NCBI GenBank assembly: GCA_964572845.1
Contig: CAZNFX010000003.1
Span: 124,001-188,000, forward strand
Length of the DNA: 64,000 nt
Reading direction: 5' to 3'
Source: Bin55 sp964572845
GTDB lineage: Bacteria > Pseudomonadota > Gammaproteobacteria > Pseudomonadales > Azotimanducaceae
This document shows, one piece after another, positions 7,046-16,545 of this stretch; positions within the stretch are counted from its first letter, which is position 1; every line of letters begins with the position of its first letter. Position numbers and translations under genes: made by a program. The notes beneath the pieces were generated by a model that ran no database searches, was not told the origin of the DNA, and worked only from the letters and a program-made list of their open reading frames with translations.

Positions 7046-9277
7046 ATGAGAACGACATTGGCAACTGCGATCGTGATTCTCGCGGTGGGTACTGCAGCGC
7101 AAGAACTGGATGAAATAGTCGTAACTGCACAAAAGCGAAGTCAACCGATTCAGGACGTTGGCATGTCGGTCGGGGTAATGTCTGGAGAAGATGTCGAGCA
7201 AGTCCTACGCGGGGGATTGGATGTCTTGGGTATGGCAAGCCGATTGCCAAGTTTGCACGTTGAGTCGTCCAACGGTAGATTGGCGCCCCGCTTCTACGTT
7301 CGCGGTCTTGGCAACATCGATTTTGATCTCAATGCTTCGCAGCCCGTTTCATTTGTACATGACGAAGTCGTGCTGGAAAACCCAGCCGCAAAGAGTTTCC
7401 CTCTCTTCGACATAGAGAGGCTCGAACTGCTGCGAGGACCACAGGGAACATTGTTCGGACGCAATACCACAGGCGGCATTATCAAGTTCGACTCAAACAA
7501 ACCGACATCCGAACCGTCGAGCTCGATCAGTTTGAGTCTGGGTGCGCGCGACCATGTACGCACCGACATAATTCTTAACGGACCAGTCGAGAGCGTTAGT
7601 GCAAACTTACGCTTGGCAATAATGGCAAATTCAATTGGCGATTGGATCCACAACGTCGCGCCTGGATTTTCCAAGTCCAATGCCCTCGGAGGTTTCGAGG
7701 ACTACGCCTTTCGCCTACTTGCCGCATTCAATCCATCTGACCACTGGGACCTGCTGCTCAATCTTCATGGGCGGCGTCTTGACGGAACTCCAACCATTTT
7801 CTACGGGAACGCCATACAACAAGGAACGAACAATCTAGTAGAAGGCTTTTCTCGCAAATTTACTAGTCTAGATGCATTTGACCAACACTTTCAAAACTCA
7901 AAGCAACTCGGACTCTTTGCCACGCTCAACTATCGATTCGACCAATTGTCCTTGCATTCCATAACCGGCATCCACTCTGTACTCGAACAGATCTCCCGAG
8001 GTGATGTGGATGGTGGCTACGGGTCGGTATTCGGGAATGTCTTTCCGTCCGGACCGGGCCCGGGCATCCCATTTGATGCACAAACCGCGGACCGGCTTGA
8101 CGGGCACATGCAAATTACTCAGGAAGTCCGACTTGAAGGTCGTCGTGGAAATCGCTTCTGGCGTCTAGGATTCTATTTGTTCCATGAAAACCTAGAGATT
8201 GAGACCTTCAATTTCGACACGGTATTCGAGCCACACACGCAAAATGGATATGTGCATCAAGACCAGCAAACTAGAGCCTATGCTTTGTTTGGATCACTCG
8301 ATCTCATATCAGCACATACATTCAGCGTTAGCTCGGGTTTGCGAATCTCATCGGATCAAAAGGAATTTGAGGTCGTTAGAACTCAATCGCCGCTCTCATT
8401 TCTTGGAATCGGTGGCATCGGCCCTCTGCAGACCAATCCAGGGGACACCGTATTGACGTGGGATTTCACAGCCAACTACGATTTTGCACCAGACATTGTG
8501 GGGTACGCACGCCTTGCAAAAGGTCACCGTGCACCTGCGATTCAGGGACGCTTGTTGTTTCAAGACAATATATCGGTCGGCGAAACGGAGACGAGCCTTT
8601 CCTTGGAAGTTGGGATCAAAGCGCTGGCTCTCGACCGACGCTTACGTATACACGGCTCAGTCTACCGATACGGAGTTGACGACTTTCAGTTGACTAAGAT
8701 CGGCGGAGCCGGCAATGTGAACGAACTGATCAATGCTGATCTGCTAGTTGGAATTGGTTCCGAGTGGGAACTCGATTGGTATGTGAATCAGTCATGGCTG
8801 GTTACTGCTGGTGCAAGCTTGAATCTCACCGAAATCGATGATCCGAATCTGTCAGTAAACGGCTGTGGTTCAGCCAGCCTTCTAATGGGATGTACAGTTA
8901 CCGATCCCAGACTGCCGAACGGCGAACATTTGATTCATGGGAATAGCCTATACAACGCTCCGGAACGCATCCTGAATGTGTCCGTGCATTACGAGAAGCC
9001 ATCGAGAGCTGGAATCGTAGAGTTCTCGATAGATTGGGCTTTTCGAAGTTCATTGAGGTTCACCTTGTACGAGAGCATCGAATATGCTGACGACGGCGCT
9101 AGCGAAGGGGGCGCACGGTTGGGACTTCGATTCCCTAACGAACGCCATAGAGTTTCGGTCTATGTACGGAACGTGCTCAATGACCGCTCCCTGATAGGCT
9201 CGATCGACTTCAATAATCTGGCAGCCATGCTCAATACCCCTCGCACTTGGGGAATCGAATACAGATTAGTCAATTAA
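7046..9277 (+). CDS. TonB-dependent outer-membrane receptor
   Basis: This 743-residue receptor takes up a scarce substrate across the outer membrane with energy from TonB. It has a signal peptide of about 19 residues and then a TonB box (DEIVVTAQKR). The plug domain includes APRFYVRGLG and the motif ERLELLRGPQGTLFGRNTTGG near residue 130. A 22-strand barrel follows, ending in an aromatic-containing last strand (TWGIEYRLVN). The plug type resembles receptors for siderophores, cobalamin or oligosaccharides in alpha- and gammaproteobacteria, but the ligand cannot be assigned. It is a single gene between the groESL terminator and a convergent receptor gene. Confidence 0.92.
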   Translation: MRTTLATAIVILAVGTAAQELDEIVVTAQKRSQPIQDVGMSVGVMSGEDVEQVLRGGLDVLGMASRLPSLHVESSNGRLAPRFYVRGLGNIDFDLNASQPVSFVHDEVVLENPAAKSFPLFDIERLELLRGPQGTLFGRNTTGGIIKFDSNKPTSEPSSSISLSLGARDHVRTDIILNGPVESVSANLRLAIMANSIGDWIHNVAPGFSKSNALGGFEDYAFRLLAAFNPSDHWDLLLNLHGRRLDGTPTIFYGNAIQQGTNNLVEGFSRKFTSLDAFDQHFQNSKQLGLFATLNYRFDQLSLHSITGIHSVLEQISRGDVDGGYGSVFGNVFPSGPGPGIPFDAQTADRLDGHMQITQEVRLEGRRGNRFWRLGFYLFHENLEIETFNFDTVFEPHTQNGYVHQDQQTRAYALFGSLDLISAHTFSVSSGLRISSDQKEFEVVRTQSPLSFLGIGGIGPLQTNPGDTVLTWDFTANYDFAPDIVGYARLAKGHRAPAIQGRLLFQDNISVGETETSLSLEVGIKALALDRRLRIHGSVYRYGVDDFQLTKIGGAGNVNELINADLLVGIGSEWELDWYVNQSWLVTAGASLNLTEIDDPNLSVNGCGSASLLMGCTVTDPRLPNGEHLIHGNSLYNAPERILNVSVHYEKPSRAGIVEFSIDWAFRSSLRFTLYESIEYADDGASEGGARLGLRFPNERHRVSVYVRNVLNDRSLIGSIDFNNLAAMLNTPRTWGIEYRLVN

Positions 9278-9352
9278 GGTGATCTATCGACGGTACTTGT
9301 GGACGAGCGAAAGTGCTGGATAGTCTTGCCGTAGCATAACCCGCTAGCCAGT

Positions 9353-9381
9353 GCTGGTCCCACCTCGGAGGCGGGACCAGC
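9353..9381. terminator. inverted repeat between convergent receptor genes
   Basis: GCTGGTCCC (9353-9361) pairs with GGGACCAGC (9373-9381), and CCT/AGG pairs inside. It lies between the stops of two convergent genes and could end both transcripts, but neither side has a T-run. Confidence 0.45.
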
Positions 9382-9447
9382 GACACAACATGCGCCTATT
9401 ACTTCCTAGCCGTGAAGCCTTGGCAGAAGCAATGCCGAACGTGCAGA

Positions 9448-11703
9448 CTAACCTTGAACGCTAAATCCGATCTCGATGGACCGACCCGGTAAGGGTACAG
9501 AATCTTTTATGGGCGATGTGTGAGGACGTTGCTCAGAATCCAATAGATTCCTAGTCTGCATGAACAACTTCGCCTTCCTGTCTACGAAATCGAATTCGTA
9601 CTCGACATGAACCGATATATCCGTATAGGATTCAGTTGGAAGTATGAATTCTGCGGTGTCCGAAACTTCTTGTAGATGTGCAACAGATACGACAGCTGTA
9701 AGCTTGTCGCGAACTGCTTCCAATCGACTTACGAAACGATTGGCCGGTTCCCGTGGAAAATTCTCGTTTTCTGCCAAGTCTATTCGTGAGTTGACGAAGT
9801 CATAGCTGAATCCAGAATCCACAACCCAGTTGGTGTCTTCGTACAGTCGATACTCCAGTGAAAGATCGCTTCCTACAAAAGATGCATCATTCTGCCGAAA
9901 CTGGTAAACCGGTAGTCCGTCTTCGATCTCGCCCGTTGACGTGTCGTAGATGAAGTTGTCAGCCCAACGAACATACCCAGTAGCTGACGCTCGCAACCGA
10001 CCCAACCCATACTCAAGCGAGACGTTGATAGCTCGTATGTCTTCACTTGACAGGTCTGGGTTGGCTTCTAAGTGACTGCCTGTAGCCAAGTGCACGCCCT
10101 CAACGAACAGTTCATCCGCAAGAGGAGCCCGCGATGACAAATCCAACGTTGCATCAAGCATTAAGTTGTCGTCGAGCGGATAGGCAAATCCGCCAGATGC
10201 ATTGAAGAGCAAGTAGTCCTTCTCGCCAAACACGCTATGGTCTACGACTACACTCTCAATGCGCACGCCAAGCTGGTAGTCCGTCTCTCGGTGCTGTGTG
10301 TGTCCAACCCAAAACAGACCAGAAATTGCAGTCTCTATGGGGCTCGAGTCCGATTCTCCTGACAGGAATATGAACTCACTTTGATTGAACTGCCATCCGA
10401 ATGCATGTGTCCACTCGTTGATTTCGGGAGTGGTGACAACAAGTCGAGAGTCTAGGGCGTTGGTTCTTTCAAATGTCGTTTCCGGCACATCATTCTCGAG
10501 TTCGTCATGCGAATAGTCACTGAATCCAATTCGCCAACTCAGGTGATCTACATTTTCGATGGGTTCATATAGCCCCATCTCCAAATCAAAGCGGGAATAG
10601 TCAAGCTCGATATGCACTCTTTCTGCTTCCTCGTGCGGTTCGTCGTGGTCTTCGTCCGCATCGTGTTCGTCGTGGTCTTCATGCATTTCTTCATGATGCT
10701 CGTCTTCATGGTCGTGGTGCTCGTGTTCGATCGGAATTCCAAAGGTAGCTGTGGAATTCGCCATTGCTACACCGACGAACCCCCAGTCCTGAATAAACGA
10801 GAGTCCTATTGATCCACCACGATTTTCCACATCGCTATTTGGCAATATTCCACAGGGGTTCTCCTCTTCTTCGTGTTCGTGTTCGTCTTCGTCTTCGTGT
10901 TCATGCTCGTCTTCATGGTCTCCTTCGTGTTCCATTTCCTCAAGTTCGTGCTGTTCAATCAATGCAGATGACATAGCGCAACCCGCCATTTCATAGTCAT
11001 CCGCACTTCGGGAATAGCCGTCCACGTGAGCCACAAAGTTCTCGAACCGAAAATCTGCGTGTCCTGCGGCATGCAACCGATTGCCATTGTCTCTGGTCCG
11101 CATTTCAAAGCGATACTCTGCATCGCCGTCTGGAAACCCACTAGGAATTCGACCTGTCTCAGCATTGATTACCCCACCCGAGGACCCAGAACCAAACAGC
11201 AATGAGTTTGGTCCCTTCAAGATCTCAATTTGGTTGGCAATGAACGGTTCCACCAGTGGAGGATGATCACCGGGAGTCGTTGCAACATCCATAGGCCGCA
11301 GTCGATCGTAGAGAAGAAGCACACGCGGACCATCCATACCATGAATGACAGGATGCGCAGATCCTGAACCGAACGACGCGTTTCGCACTCCTGTCACTTG
11401 GGATACGATGTCAGCCAAGTTCTCAGCTCGCACTCGATCGAGATCGTTGTGATCCAACGAAACTACATCTATGTCCGAAATCGTTCTTACTCCGGTTCTA
11501 GAAAGTGGATGGGCAACGATGGTGAGCTCGTCAATGCGATCATCTGCATCTTCGGACCCCTCAGAAGTTAAGGCTTCGCCTTCCTCAACCTCTTCAGATT
11601 CCGCCATTTCAGCTTCTTCATCACTCGCATAGCAAACTGCCGACACACCCAAAATCAGCAGTAAAGCCATCGCTCTCAGGAGTAGTGCTCGAAAAATTTC
11701 CAT
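9448..11703 (-). CDS. ZnuD-like TonB-dependent zinc receptor, histidine-rich
   Basis: This 751-residue receptor is probably for zinc. A signal peptide (about 1-26) is followed by an acidic linker and a TonB box around ELTIVAHPL (residues 60-68). The plug motifs HPVIHGMDGPRVLLL, DHPPLVEPF and GPNSLLFGSGSSGGVINAET match the ZnuD type. Two long His/Asp/Glu-rich stretches (about 252-281 and 327-364) would be extracellular loops. Cysteines 242 and 284 flank the first and may form a disulphide. The barrel ends in a family-like RSIEIGFSVQG. Zinc is inferred from the family and the metal-binding loops. The ATG at 11703 has an ideal GGAGG site. I could not find a clear Zur box upstream. Confidence 0.88.
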   Translation of the reverse strand: MEIFRALLLRAMALLLILGVSAVCYASDEEAEMAESEEVEEGEALTSEGSEDADDRIDELTIVAHPLSRTGVRTISDIDVVSLDHNDLDRVRAENLADIVSQVTGVRNASFGSGSAHPVIHGMDGPRVLLLYDRLRPMDVATTPGDHPPLVEPFIANQIEILKGPNSLLFGSGSSGGVINAETGRIPSGFPDGDAEYRFEMRTRDNGNRLHAAGHADFRFENFVAHVDGYSRSADDYEMAGCAMSSALIEQHELEEMEHEGDHEDEHEHEDEDEHEHEEEENPCGILPNSDVENRGGSIGLSFIQDWGFVGVAMANSTATFGIPIEHEHHDHEDEHHEEMHEDHDEHDADEDHDEPHEEAERVHIELDYSRFDLEMGLYEPIENVDHLSWRIGFSDYSHDELENDVPETTFERTNALDSRLVVTTPEINEWTHAFGWQFNQSEFIFLSGESDSSPIETAISGLFWVGHTQHRETDYQLGVRIESVVVDHSVFGEKDYLLFNASGGFAYPLDDNLMLDATLDLSSRAPLADELFVEGVHLATGSHLEANPDLSSEDIRAINVSLEYGLGRLRASATGYVRWADNFIYDTSTGEIEDGLPVYQFRQNDASFVGSDLSLEYRLYEDTNWVVDSGFSYDFVNSRIDLAENENFPREPANRFVSRLEAVRDKLTAVVSVAHLQEVSDTAEFILPTESYTDISVHVEYEFDFVDRKAKLFMQTRNLLDSEQRPHTSPIKDSVPLPGRSIEIGFSVQG

Positions 11704-11744
11704 CTAACCTCCATTGGTGTCTTGCAGGAAAAACATGTGATTCT

Positions 11745-11782
11745 AAAAAATGCTGACGAATTGGATCATCGGTAACGTCAGC
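11745..11782 (-). terminator. rho-independent terminator after the DUF1428 gene
   Basis: On the minus strand GCTGACG and CGTCAGC pair (11776-11782 with 11752-11758) around a 17-base loop and are followed by A and then six T (complement of 11745-11750). It lies between the DUF1428 gene and the downstream receptor gene and separates their transcripts. Confidence 0.75.
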
Positions 11783-11917
11783 GCTCTTGTGAAGAACTTC
11801 AAGAGATCATTCTCTGAGCCAACTCTGAAACTGTCACGGTGAGGCGTGTTTGCAACGCTCCCTCAGAGTCACACAACCACTCGGTCCAACTGGCAGTTCT
11901 TACTGTTGGGGAGGGAT

Positions 11918-12265
11918 TCAGAGATCCACTAGGGTTTCGAACCCTCCGATGATCATTCGAGACTGATCAAAGAGTTGAGGAGTCTCAGTCGTTTGCATCT
12001 CTTCTCTGAATGCAGCCATAGCACGATTCCTAACTTCCTTCGAAGGCCAAGTTATCCAAGCGAAACAAACAGTTTCGTTAGGTTCGCATTTCACGGCTTT
12101 GATGAACGATGTTGTATCTGGATCTGGCACTTCGTCCGCCCAGCATTGGACCCAAGAAAGTGCGCCATGGGTCTTGAAGACCTTTCCCATCATGGTCGAG
12201 TATTCGACGTACTCTTCCTTTTTCTCCGTTGGTACTGGAGTTACAAATCCGTCGACATAGTTCAT
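11918..12265 (-). CDS. DUF1428 (YbaA-like) family protein
   Basis: This is a 115-residue cytoplasmic protein of the DUF1428/YbaA family, related to ferredoxin-like alpha-beta barrel dimers. It starts MNYVDGFVTPVPTEKKEEY and contains the conserved GALSWVQCWADEVPDPDTTSF and FAWITWPSKEVRNRAM segments. Length is typical. No biochemical role has been established for the family. It is a single gene with its own terminator downstream, preceding the zinc-receptor gene on the same strand. Confidence 0.9.
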   Translation of the reverse strand: MNYVDGFVTPVPTEKKEEYVEYSTMMGKVFKTHGALSWVQCWADEVPDPDTTSFIKAVKCEPNETVCFAWITWPSKEVRNRAMAAFREEMQTTETPQLFDQSRMIIGGFETLVDL

Positions 12266-12349
12266 GGATTCCCCTGCAATTTAGCGCTGGTTTCAACTAC
12301 ATGCACAAATCTTCGTTACAGCAATACTGCTGGCTCCGACCATCTTGCA

Positions 12350-15300
12350 CTAGTCCTTTGATCGGCTGAACAACCTTCCAATGTTGTCGAAAATGAGATA
12401 CAAGCACGGCAGTATCAGCAACGACCCAACTGTAGACGCAACAAGTCCGCCAATGATAGTCATAGCCATTGGTTGTCGGAGCACCGCACCCTCGCCTCCC
12501 CCAAACAGCAGAGGGAACAAGGCAAGCGCTGTAGTTAGCGTGGTCATGGTAATTGGTCGCAAACGAATCCCAGCAGCTTCAGCCAATGCGGTTGTGCGGT
12601 CCTTCCCGTCAGCCATGAGTTGACGCGCTGTTGCAATGAGCAACACGGCGTCATTGACTGCAACACCTCCCAAGACAATCAACCCGAGCATCACCATGAC
12701 GCCTATGGGCTCCCCGAATGGCACCAATACCCCTGCAACTCCCATCAAGGCTATGGGAATCGCATACAGAATTGTGATCGGTTGCAGCAATGACTCGAAT
12801 GATCCAGCAAGAACCATAAGGACAAGAATGATCGCCAGAATCCCAGCCAATCGTAATTCTCCGAAGGTACGCTCCCGCTCAGCTTCCTGGCCATGCATTC
12901 TTACCGTCGTTCCAGAGGGCAGCAGTCTGTCCTGCAGGATCTCGCTTACAGCTGATATGGCTTGCGGTTGCGTGTAACCGTCGTTGACAAGTGCTGTAAC
13001 TTGGGCGACTCGGCGTTGGTTACGCCGGAATATCTCTCGGGCTCCAGTCGCCTCCTCGAAAGAGGCGACCTCCCCTACCGCTACCTTTCGCCCCTGACCA
13101 CTTAAAAACGGTAGATTCTCTAGGTCCTCTCTGAGCAACGATTTCATGCGAAGCATGATGGGATACTCTTCGTCGCCAATCGTCAGATAGGTAACCTCTC
13201 TTCCATCTAAATTGGATTCCAAAACCCCTGCTACCGTGTCAATTCCTATTCCGAGAGCGTCCGCAGCAGCATGATCTAGCTCCACCCGCAGCTCTGGCGG
13301 TCCGCCTTCGAACGACGAGCGTACGTTCCACAGCTCCGGCAGTGCCGCCATTTCCGTTCGAATTTGCTCGGTAGCAATGCGAAGATCCGAAATTGTGATT
13401 CCAGACACTTCGACAACTACGGGCGCTGCGCCAGTGTCGAAGGCGTCACCCAGAGCCGATCGATTGAGTTCCCAAACTGTCTCGGTATTGGGGATTTGAT
13501 CCAGATCATCCCTCAACTCATCGGCAAATGCATTGCCTGAGGGTGCATCCTCTGTTAGGCGGACAGTTAGGCGAGCAGTGTTCTCACCTGTCATTTCACT
13601 TCTGATGACTCGATCGTCGTCAGGAAGCTTGCCAATTTCCGCCAAGGTCGCTTCGACGAATTGGGGCGCGCCATTTCTGATCGATGATTCAATGCCCTCT
13701 ACCGCTCGAGCGGTTGATTCCACTCGCTGGCCACTAGGTCCTAGCAGCCGTATCGAAAACTGTTTCGGGTCGGAAGGTGGAAGAAGCTCAGTTCCAAGTC
13801 CCAATAGACCGTATATGGCCACCCCCACACCGATCGCAGAAACTAGCACTACGAGCAACGGTACGCGCAGCAGCCGACCCACCAAAGCTTCCAAGCCGCG
13901 TCGCATAGGGTGAATTTTCTCTGCTACTACATTACCAGCACCATCCCGTTTTGCCGGTTCAATGAACCACCTTCCAAGTGCAGGTATGAGGAATACTGCG
14001 ACGGCCAATGAGGCCGCCAAGGAAACTACTACGGTAAAGGCGATGCCGTCGATAAGCCGTGCAGCAAGTCCTTGGACAAAGAATATGGGCAGGAAAACTA
14101 CACATGTCGTCAGCGTACTCGCGGTGATGGCTCCTGCAACGAGCCCCGTTCCTTTCTTTGCCGCTTCTTCTGGAGAGTCTCCCATTCGTGCACGGCGATA
14201 CATGGATTCGACAACGACAATCGCATTGTCCACCAGCATCCCGGCACCAAGAGCCAAGCCACCGAGTGTCACAATGTTGAAGCTGTAGTTGCCGAAGTGC
14301 ATGCAGAAAATCGCAGCAAGCACGGACACGGGCACGGCGAGACTGATAATGAACGTGGCGCCGACGGAGCGCAGGAAAAACGCCAAAACGATGATCGCAA
14401 GTGCCACACCTAGCAACGCGGCGATTCTGAGATCATCAAGTGCATCTACCACGAGAGTTGCGTTGTCCGTTATCTCATGGACTTCCACTCCGGGCAAGTC
14501 TTCGCTAAGGCCCGCGAGAGCTTGCTTAATCGTGTTGGAAACGGTGACAGTGTTTGTTCCGGCTTCCTTGTAAATGGAGAGTCCAACGCCTTCCTGCCCA
14601 TTGACCAGGACCACATGGTCGATTTCGACCTCTCCGGGCACTACATCTGCGACATCGTTAACTCTGACTGCAACTCTTGAGTCACTTTCACCTTGCACGT
14701 AGCGAACGATCACATTCCCTATGTCTTCCTCGTTTTCAAAACGCAGACGTGCCCGTAGAGAGAAAACTGAATCGCCATCTTCCAACGTTCCGGCGTCTAT
14801 GTCTTGGTTCTCAGACCGAATTCGGCTAAAAACCTGATTCAGCGAGACATCGAAGGCGCTAGCTCTATACTCGTCGAATATGACACTGATTTCTCGTCGT
14901 CTTCCCCCTGTGACCTGAACTTCAGCAACGCCTGTAAGGGACTCCAACGATGTCCCCAGCTGTCGGCGTGCAATTTGTCGCAGTTCAACCAAGTCCGGTG
15001 TGCCACCTGGAGCTACCAAACCAAGAATCTGTATGGGCTCCTGACTGGGATCGAATCTTCTGACCTGAACGTCAACCTGCGGATCGGCATCAAGACTCTC
15101 TACAGCTTTCTGAACATCGATCAACCCCGTGTCTAGGTTGGTGTCCCAACCGAAGTAGACCGTAGCCACAATACGGCCCGAACGGGCGTGCAGTTCGACG
15201 TCTCTGACGCCACGCACACCTACGATTCTCTGCTCCAAGCGTTGGCCGTAGAGTCGCTCCATTTCCTCAGGAGGACGATCTCCCGATGTTAAAGCTACGC

Positions 15301-15448
15301 TGATCGTTGGTGCATCGAGATCTGGAAGGAGATCGATAGGGAGGCGATCGAATGCTAGTGAACCAACCAGGGCGACAGCAAATGCGCATACACAAATGGC
15401 CACCGGCCTCCGGGTCGCCAAGCCGGCGAGGGTCTCGAAGAAGTTCAC
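12350..15448 (-). CDS. RND-family efflux pump, inner-membrane permease
   Basis: This 1032-residue proton-driven exporter is of the AcrB/CzcA superfamily. It has a first helix at the N terminus, two large periplasmic loops and a repeated six-helix half. The fourth helix carries GLALGAGMLVDNAIVVVESM, where AcrB has two aspartates; here the pair is Asp-Asn, as in many uncharacterised members. The second half ends with the GGVAVNDAVLLIATARQL segment. The GTG start at 15448 directly follows the stop of the adaptor gene, with no gap. It is the last gene of a four-gene export operon. No outer-membrane channel gene of the TolC type is nearby, so the pump probably shares one encoded elsewhere. Confidence 0.93.
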   Translation of the reverse strand: MNFFETLAGLATRRPVAICVCAFAVALVGSLAFDRLPIDLLPDLDAPTISVALTSGDRPPEEMERLYGQRLEQRIVGVRGVRDVELHARSGRIVATVYFGWDTNLDTGLIDVQKAVESLDADPQVDVQVRRFDPSQEPIQILGLVAPGGTPDLVELRQIARRQLGTSLESLTGVAEVQVTGGRRREISVIFDEYRASAFDVSLNQVFSRIRSENQDIDAGTLEDGDSVFSLRARLRFENEEDIGNVIVRYVQGESDSRVAVRVNDVADVVPGEVEIDHVVLVNGQEGVGLSIYKEAGTNTVTVSNTIKQALAGLSEDLPGVEVHEITDNATLVVDALDDLRIAALLGVALAIIVLAFFLRSVGATFIISLAVPVSVLAAIFCMHFGNYSFNIVTLGGLALGAGMLVDNAIVVVESMYRRARMGDSPEEAAKKGTGLVAGAITASTLTTCVVFLPIFFVQGLAARLIDGIAFTVVVSLAASLAVAVFLIPALGRWFIEPAKRDGAGNVVAEKIHPMRRGLEALVGRLLRVPLLVVLVSAIGVGVAIYGLLGLGTELLPPSDPKQFSIRLLGPSGQRVESTARAVEGIESSIRNGAPQFVEATLAEIGKLPDDDRVIRSEMTGENTARLTVRLTEDAPSGNAFADELRDDLDQIPNTETVWELNRSALGDAFDTGAAPVVVEVSGITISDLRIATEQIRTEMAALPELWNVRSSFEGGPPELRVELDHAAADALGIGIDTVAGVLESNLDGREVTYLTIGDEEYPIMLRMKSLLREDLENLPFLSGQGRKVAVGEVASFEEATGAREIFRRNQRRVAQVTALVNDGYTQPQAISAVSEILQDRLLPSGTTVRMHGQEAERERTFGELRLAGILAIILVLMVLAGSFESLLQPITILYAIPIALMGVAGVLVPFGEPIGVMVMLGLIVLGGVAVNDAVLLIATARQLMADGKDRTTALAEAAGIRLRPITMTTLTTALALFPLLFGGGEGAVLRQPMAMTIIGGLVASTVGSLLILPCLYLIFDNIGRLFSRSKD

Positions 15449-16528
15449 TTATTCTCCGAGTACACGGACCTGTGCATTGTGCGTTAGTACTCCCAGTCCT
15501 CCAACTACTACTCGGTCACCCGGTTTGACCCCCTCGATTACTTCGTAAAAGTCATCGTCCGCAAGGCCGAGCTGGACCTCCGTCAACTTGACCCGTTGTC
15601 CATCCAGCACATACACGGTGTACTCGCGACCGCGCCGTGTCACAGCTTCGCGATTGACAATGGGAACTTGGAGCTTTTGCTCCGTGATGATTTCAACGCG
15701 AACAAACATGCCAGGCCGCAATGTCTCACCTTCGTTGTCAACCCGAATGACAGCCTGAAAAGTATGCGTTTGGGGATCCACCGTAGGAGAAAGGCGTATG
15801 ACTTCGCCTTGAATTGACAAGTCCTCGAAAGCGTAGTGCAAGATGCGAACTTGCTGACCTATCTGCACCTTGCTCAGGTCTGGGCCGATCAAATCGACGT
15901 AGGCTTCAAGTACATCCAAAGGCGCGACTTGAGCAATCAACAAGCCAGTGCTGATGAGTGAGCCATCGGCGATTGGTATTTGCTCCTGGTCGCGCGCAAG
16001 CTTGAGAATCGTTCCAGAGATTGGAGTCGTAACTTGCGTGTTGGCATCGTTGAGTTTGGCTCTCTCATATTCGATGCGGGCATTTTCAAAGGCGACTTCG
16101 CTGTTGCGCAGATCCGCCTCTGGAATCGTACCCGATGCATGCAGTCGTCGATTGCGGTCCCGTTCAATTCGTGTGGTTTCCAGATTTGTCAGAGCCGACT
16201 CCATTCCAATATGCAATTCTGCCTCTATGCCAGAGATTTGCGCAATGGTTTCTCCAGCCTCTACCTCGTGGCCTTCGGCGAAGCGAGTCCCTGACTTGTC
16301 CCGTCCAATATAGAGTCTGCCGGGGATTTGACTATTGAGGTCTGCCCGTGCCCTTGTCTTCAGATCACCGTTGGCCAGGACGATGGTTTCGATGTCTCCG
16401 AGTTCGATCGTCTCAACCTCAACCGGAGCGCGGACCTCAAGTTGCGGCAAGGGCGGAGGCGGACTGCAACCCACAGCGACCAGCGCAACGGCAATTGCGG
16501 CAATCGCCGCATTTGAAAGTTTTTGCAT
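15449..16528 (-). CDS. RND efflux periplasmic adaptor subunit (lipoprotein)
   Basis: This 359-residue membrane-fusion protein links the RND pump to an outer-membrane channel. The ATG at 16528 gives a lipoprotein signal ending A-V-G-C (cysteine 21), followed by a proline run. A GTG start at 16573 would lie inside the upstream gene and spoil the signal. A helical hairpin at about 100-160 is flanked by lipoyl halves (the second near TPISGTILKLARDQEQIP). A beta-barrel and the membrane-proximal domain (REAVTRRGREYTVYVLDG) follow. It starts 17 bp after the stop of the ABC permease gene, in one operon. Confidence 0.92.
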   Translation of the reverse strand: MQKLSNAAIAAIAVALVAVGCSPPPPLPQLEVRAPVEVETIELGDIETIVLANGDLKTRARADLNSQIPGRLYIGRDKSGTRFAEGHEVEAGETIAQISGIEAELHIGMESALTNLETTRIERDRNRRLHASGTIPEADLRNSEVAFENARIEYERAKLNDANTQVTTPISGTILKLARDQEQIPIADGSLISTGLLIAQVAPLDVLEAYVDLIGPDLSKVQIGQQVRILHYAFEDLSIQGEVIRLSPTVDPQTHTFQAVIRVDNEGETLRPGMFVRVEIITEQKLQVPIVNREAVTRRGREYTVYVLDGQRVKLTEVQLGLADDDFYEVIEGVKPGDRVVVGGLGVLTHNAQVRVLGE

Positions 16529-16545
16529 ATTCTTCTTGTCGAAAA

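Noticed and set aside
13533..14573. Several long plus-strand frames antisense to the RND pump gene
   Set aside because: They mirror the codon pattern of the pump gene and encode low-complexity Ser/Arg/Thr-rich sequence.
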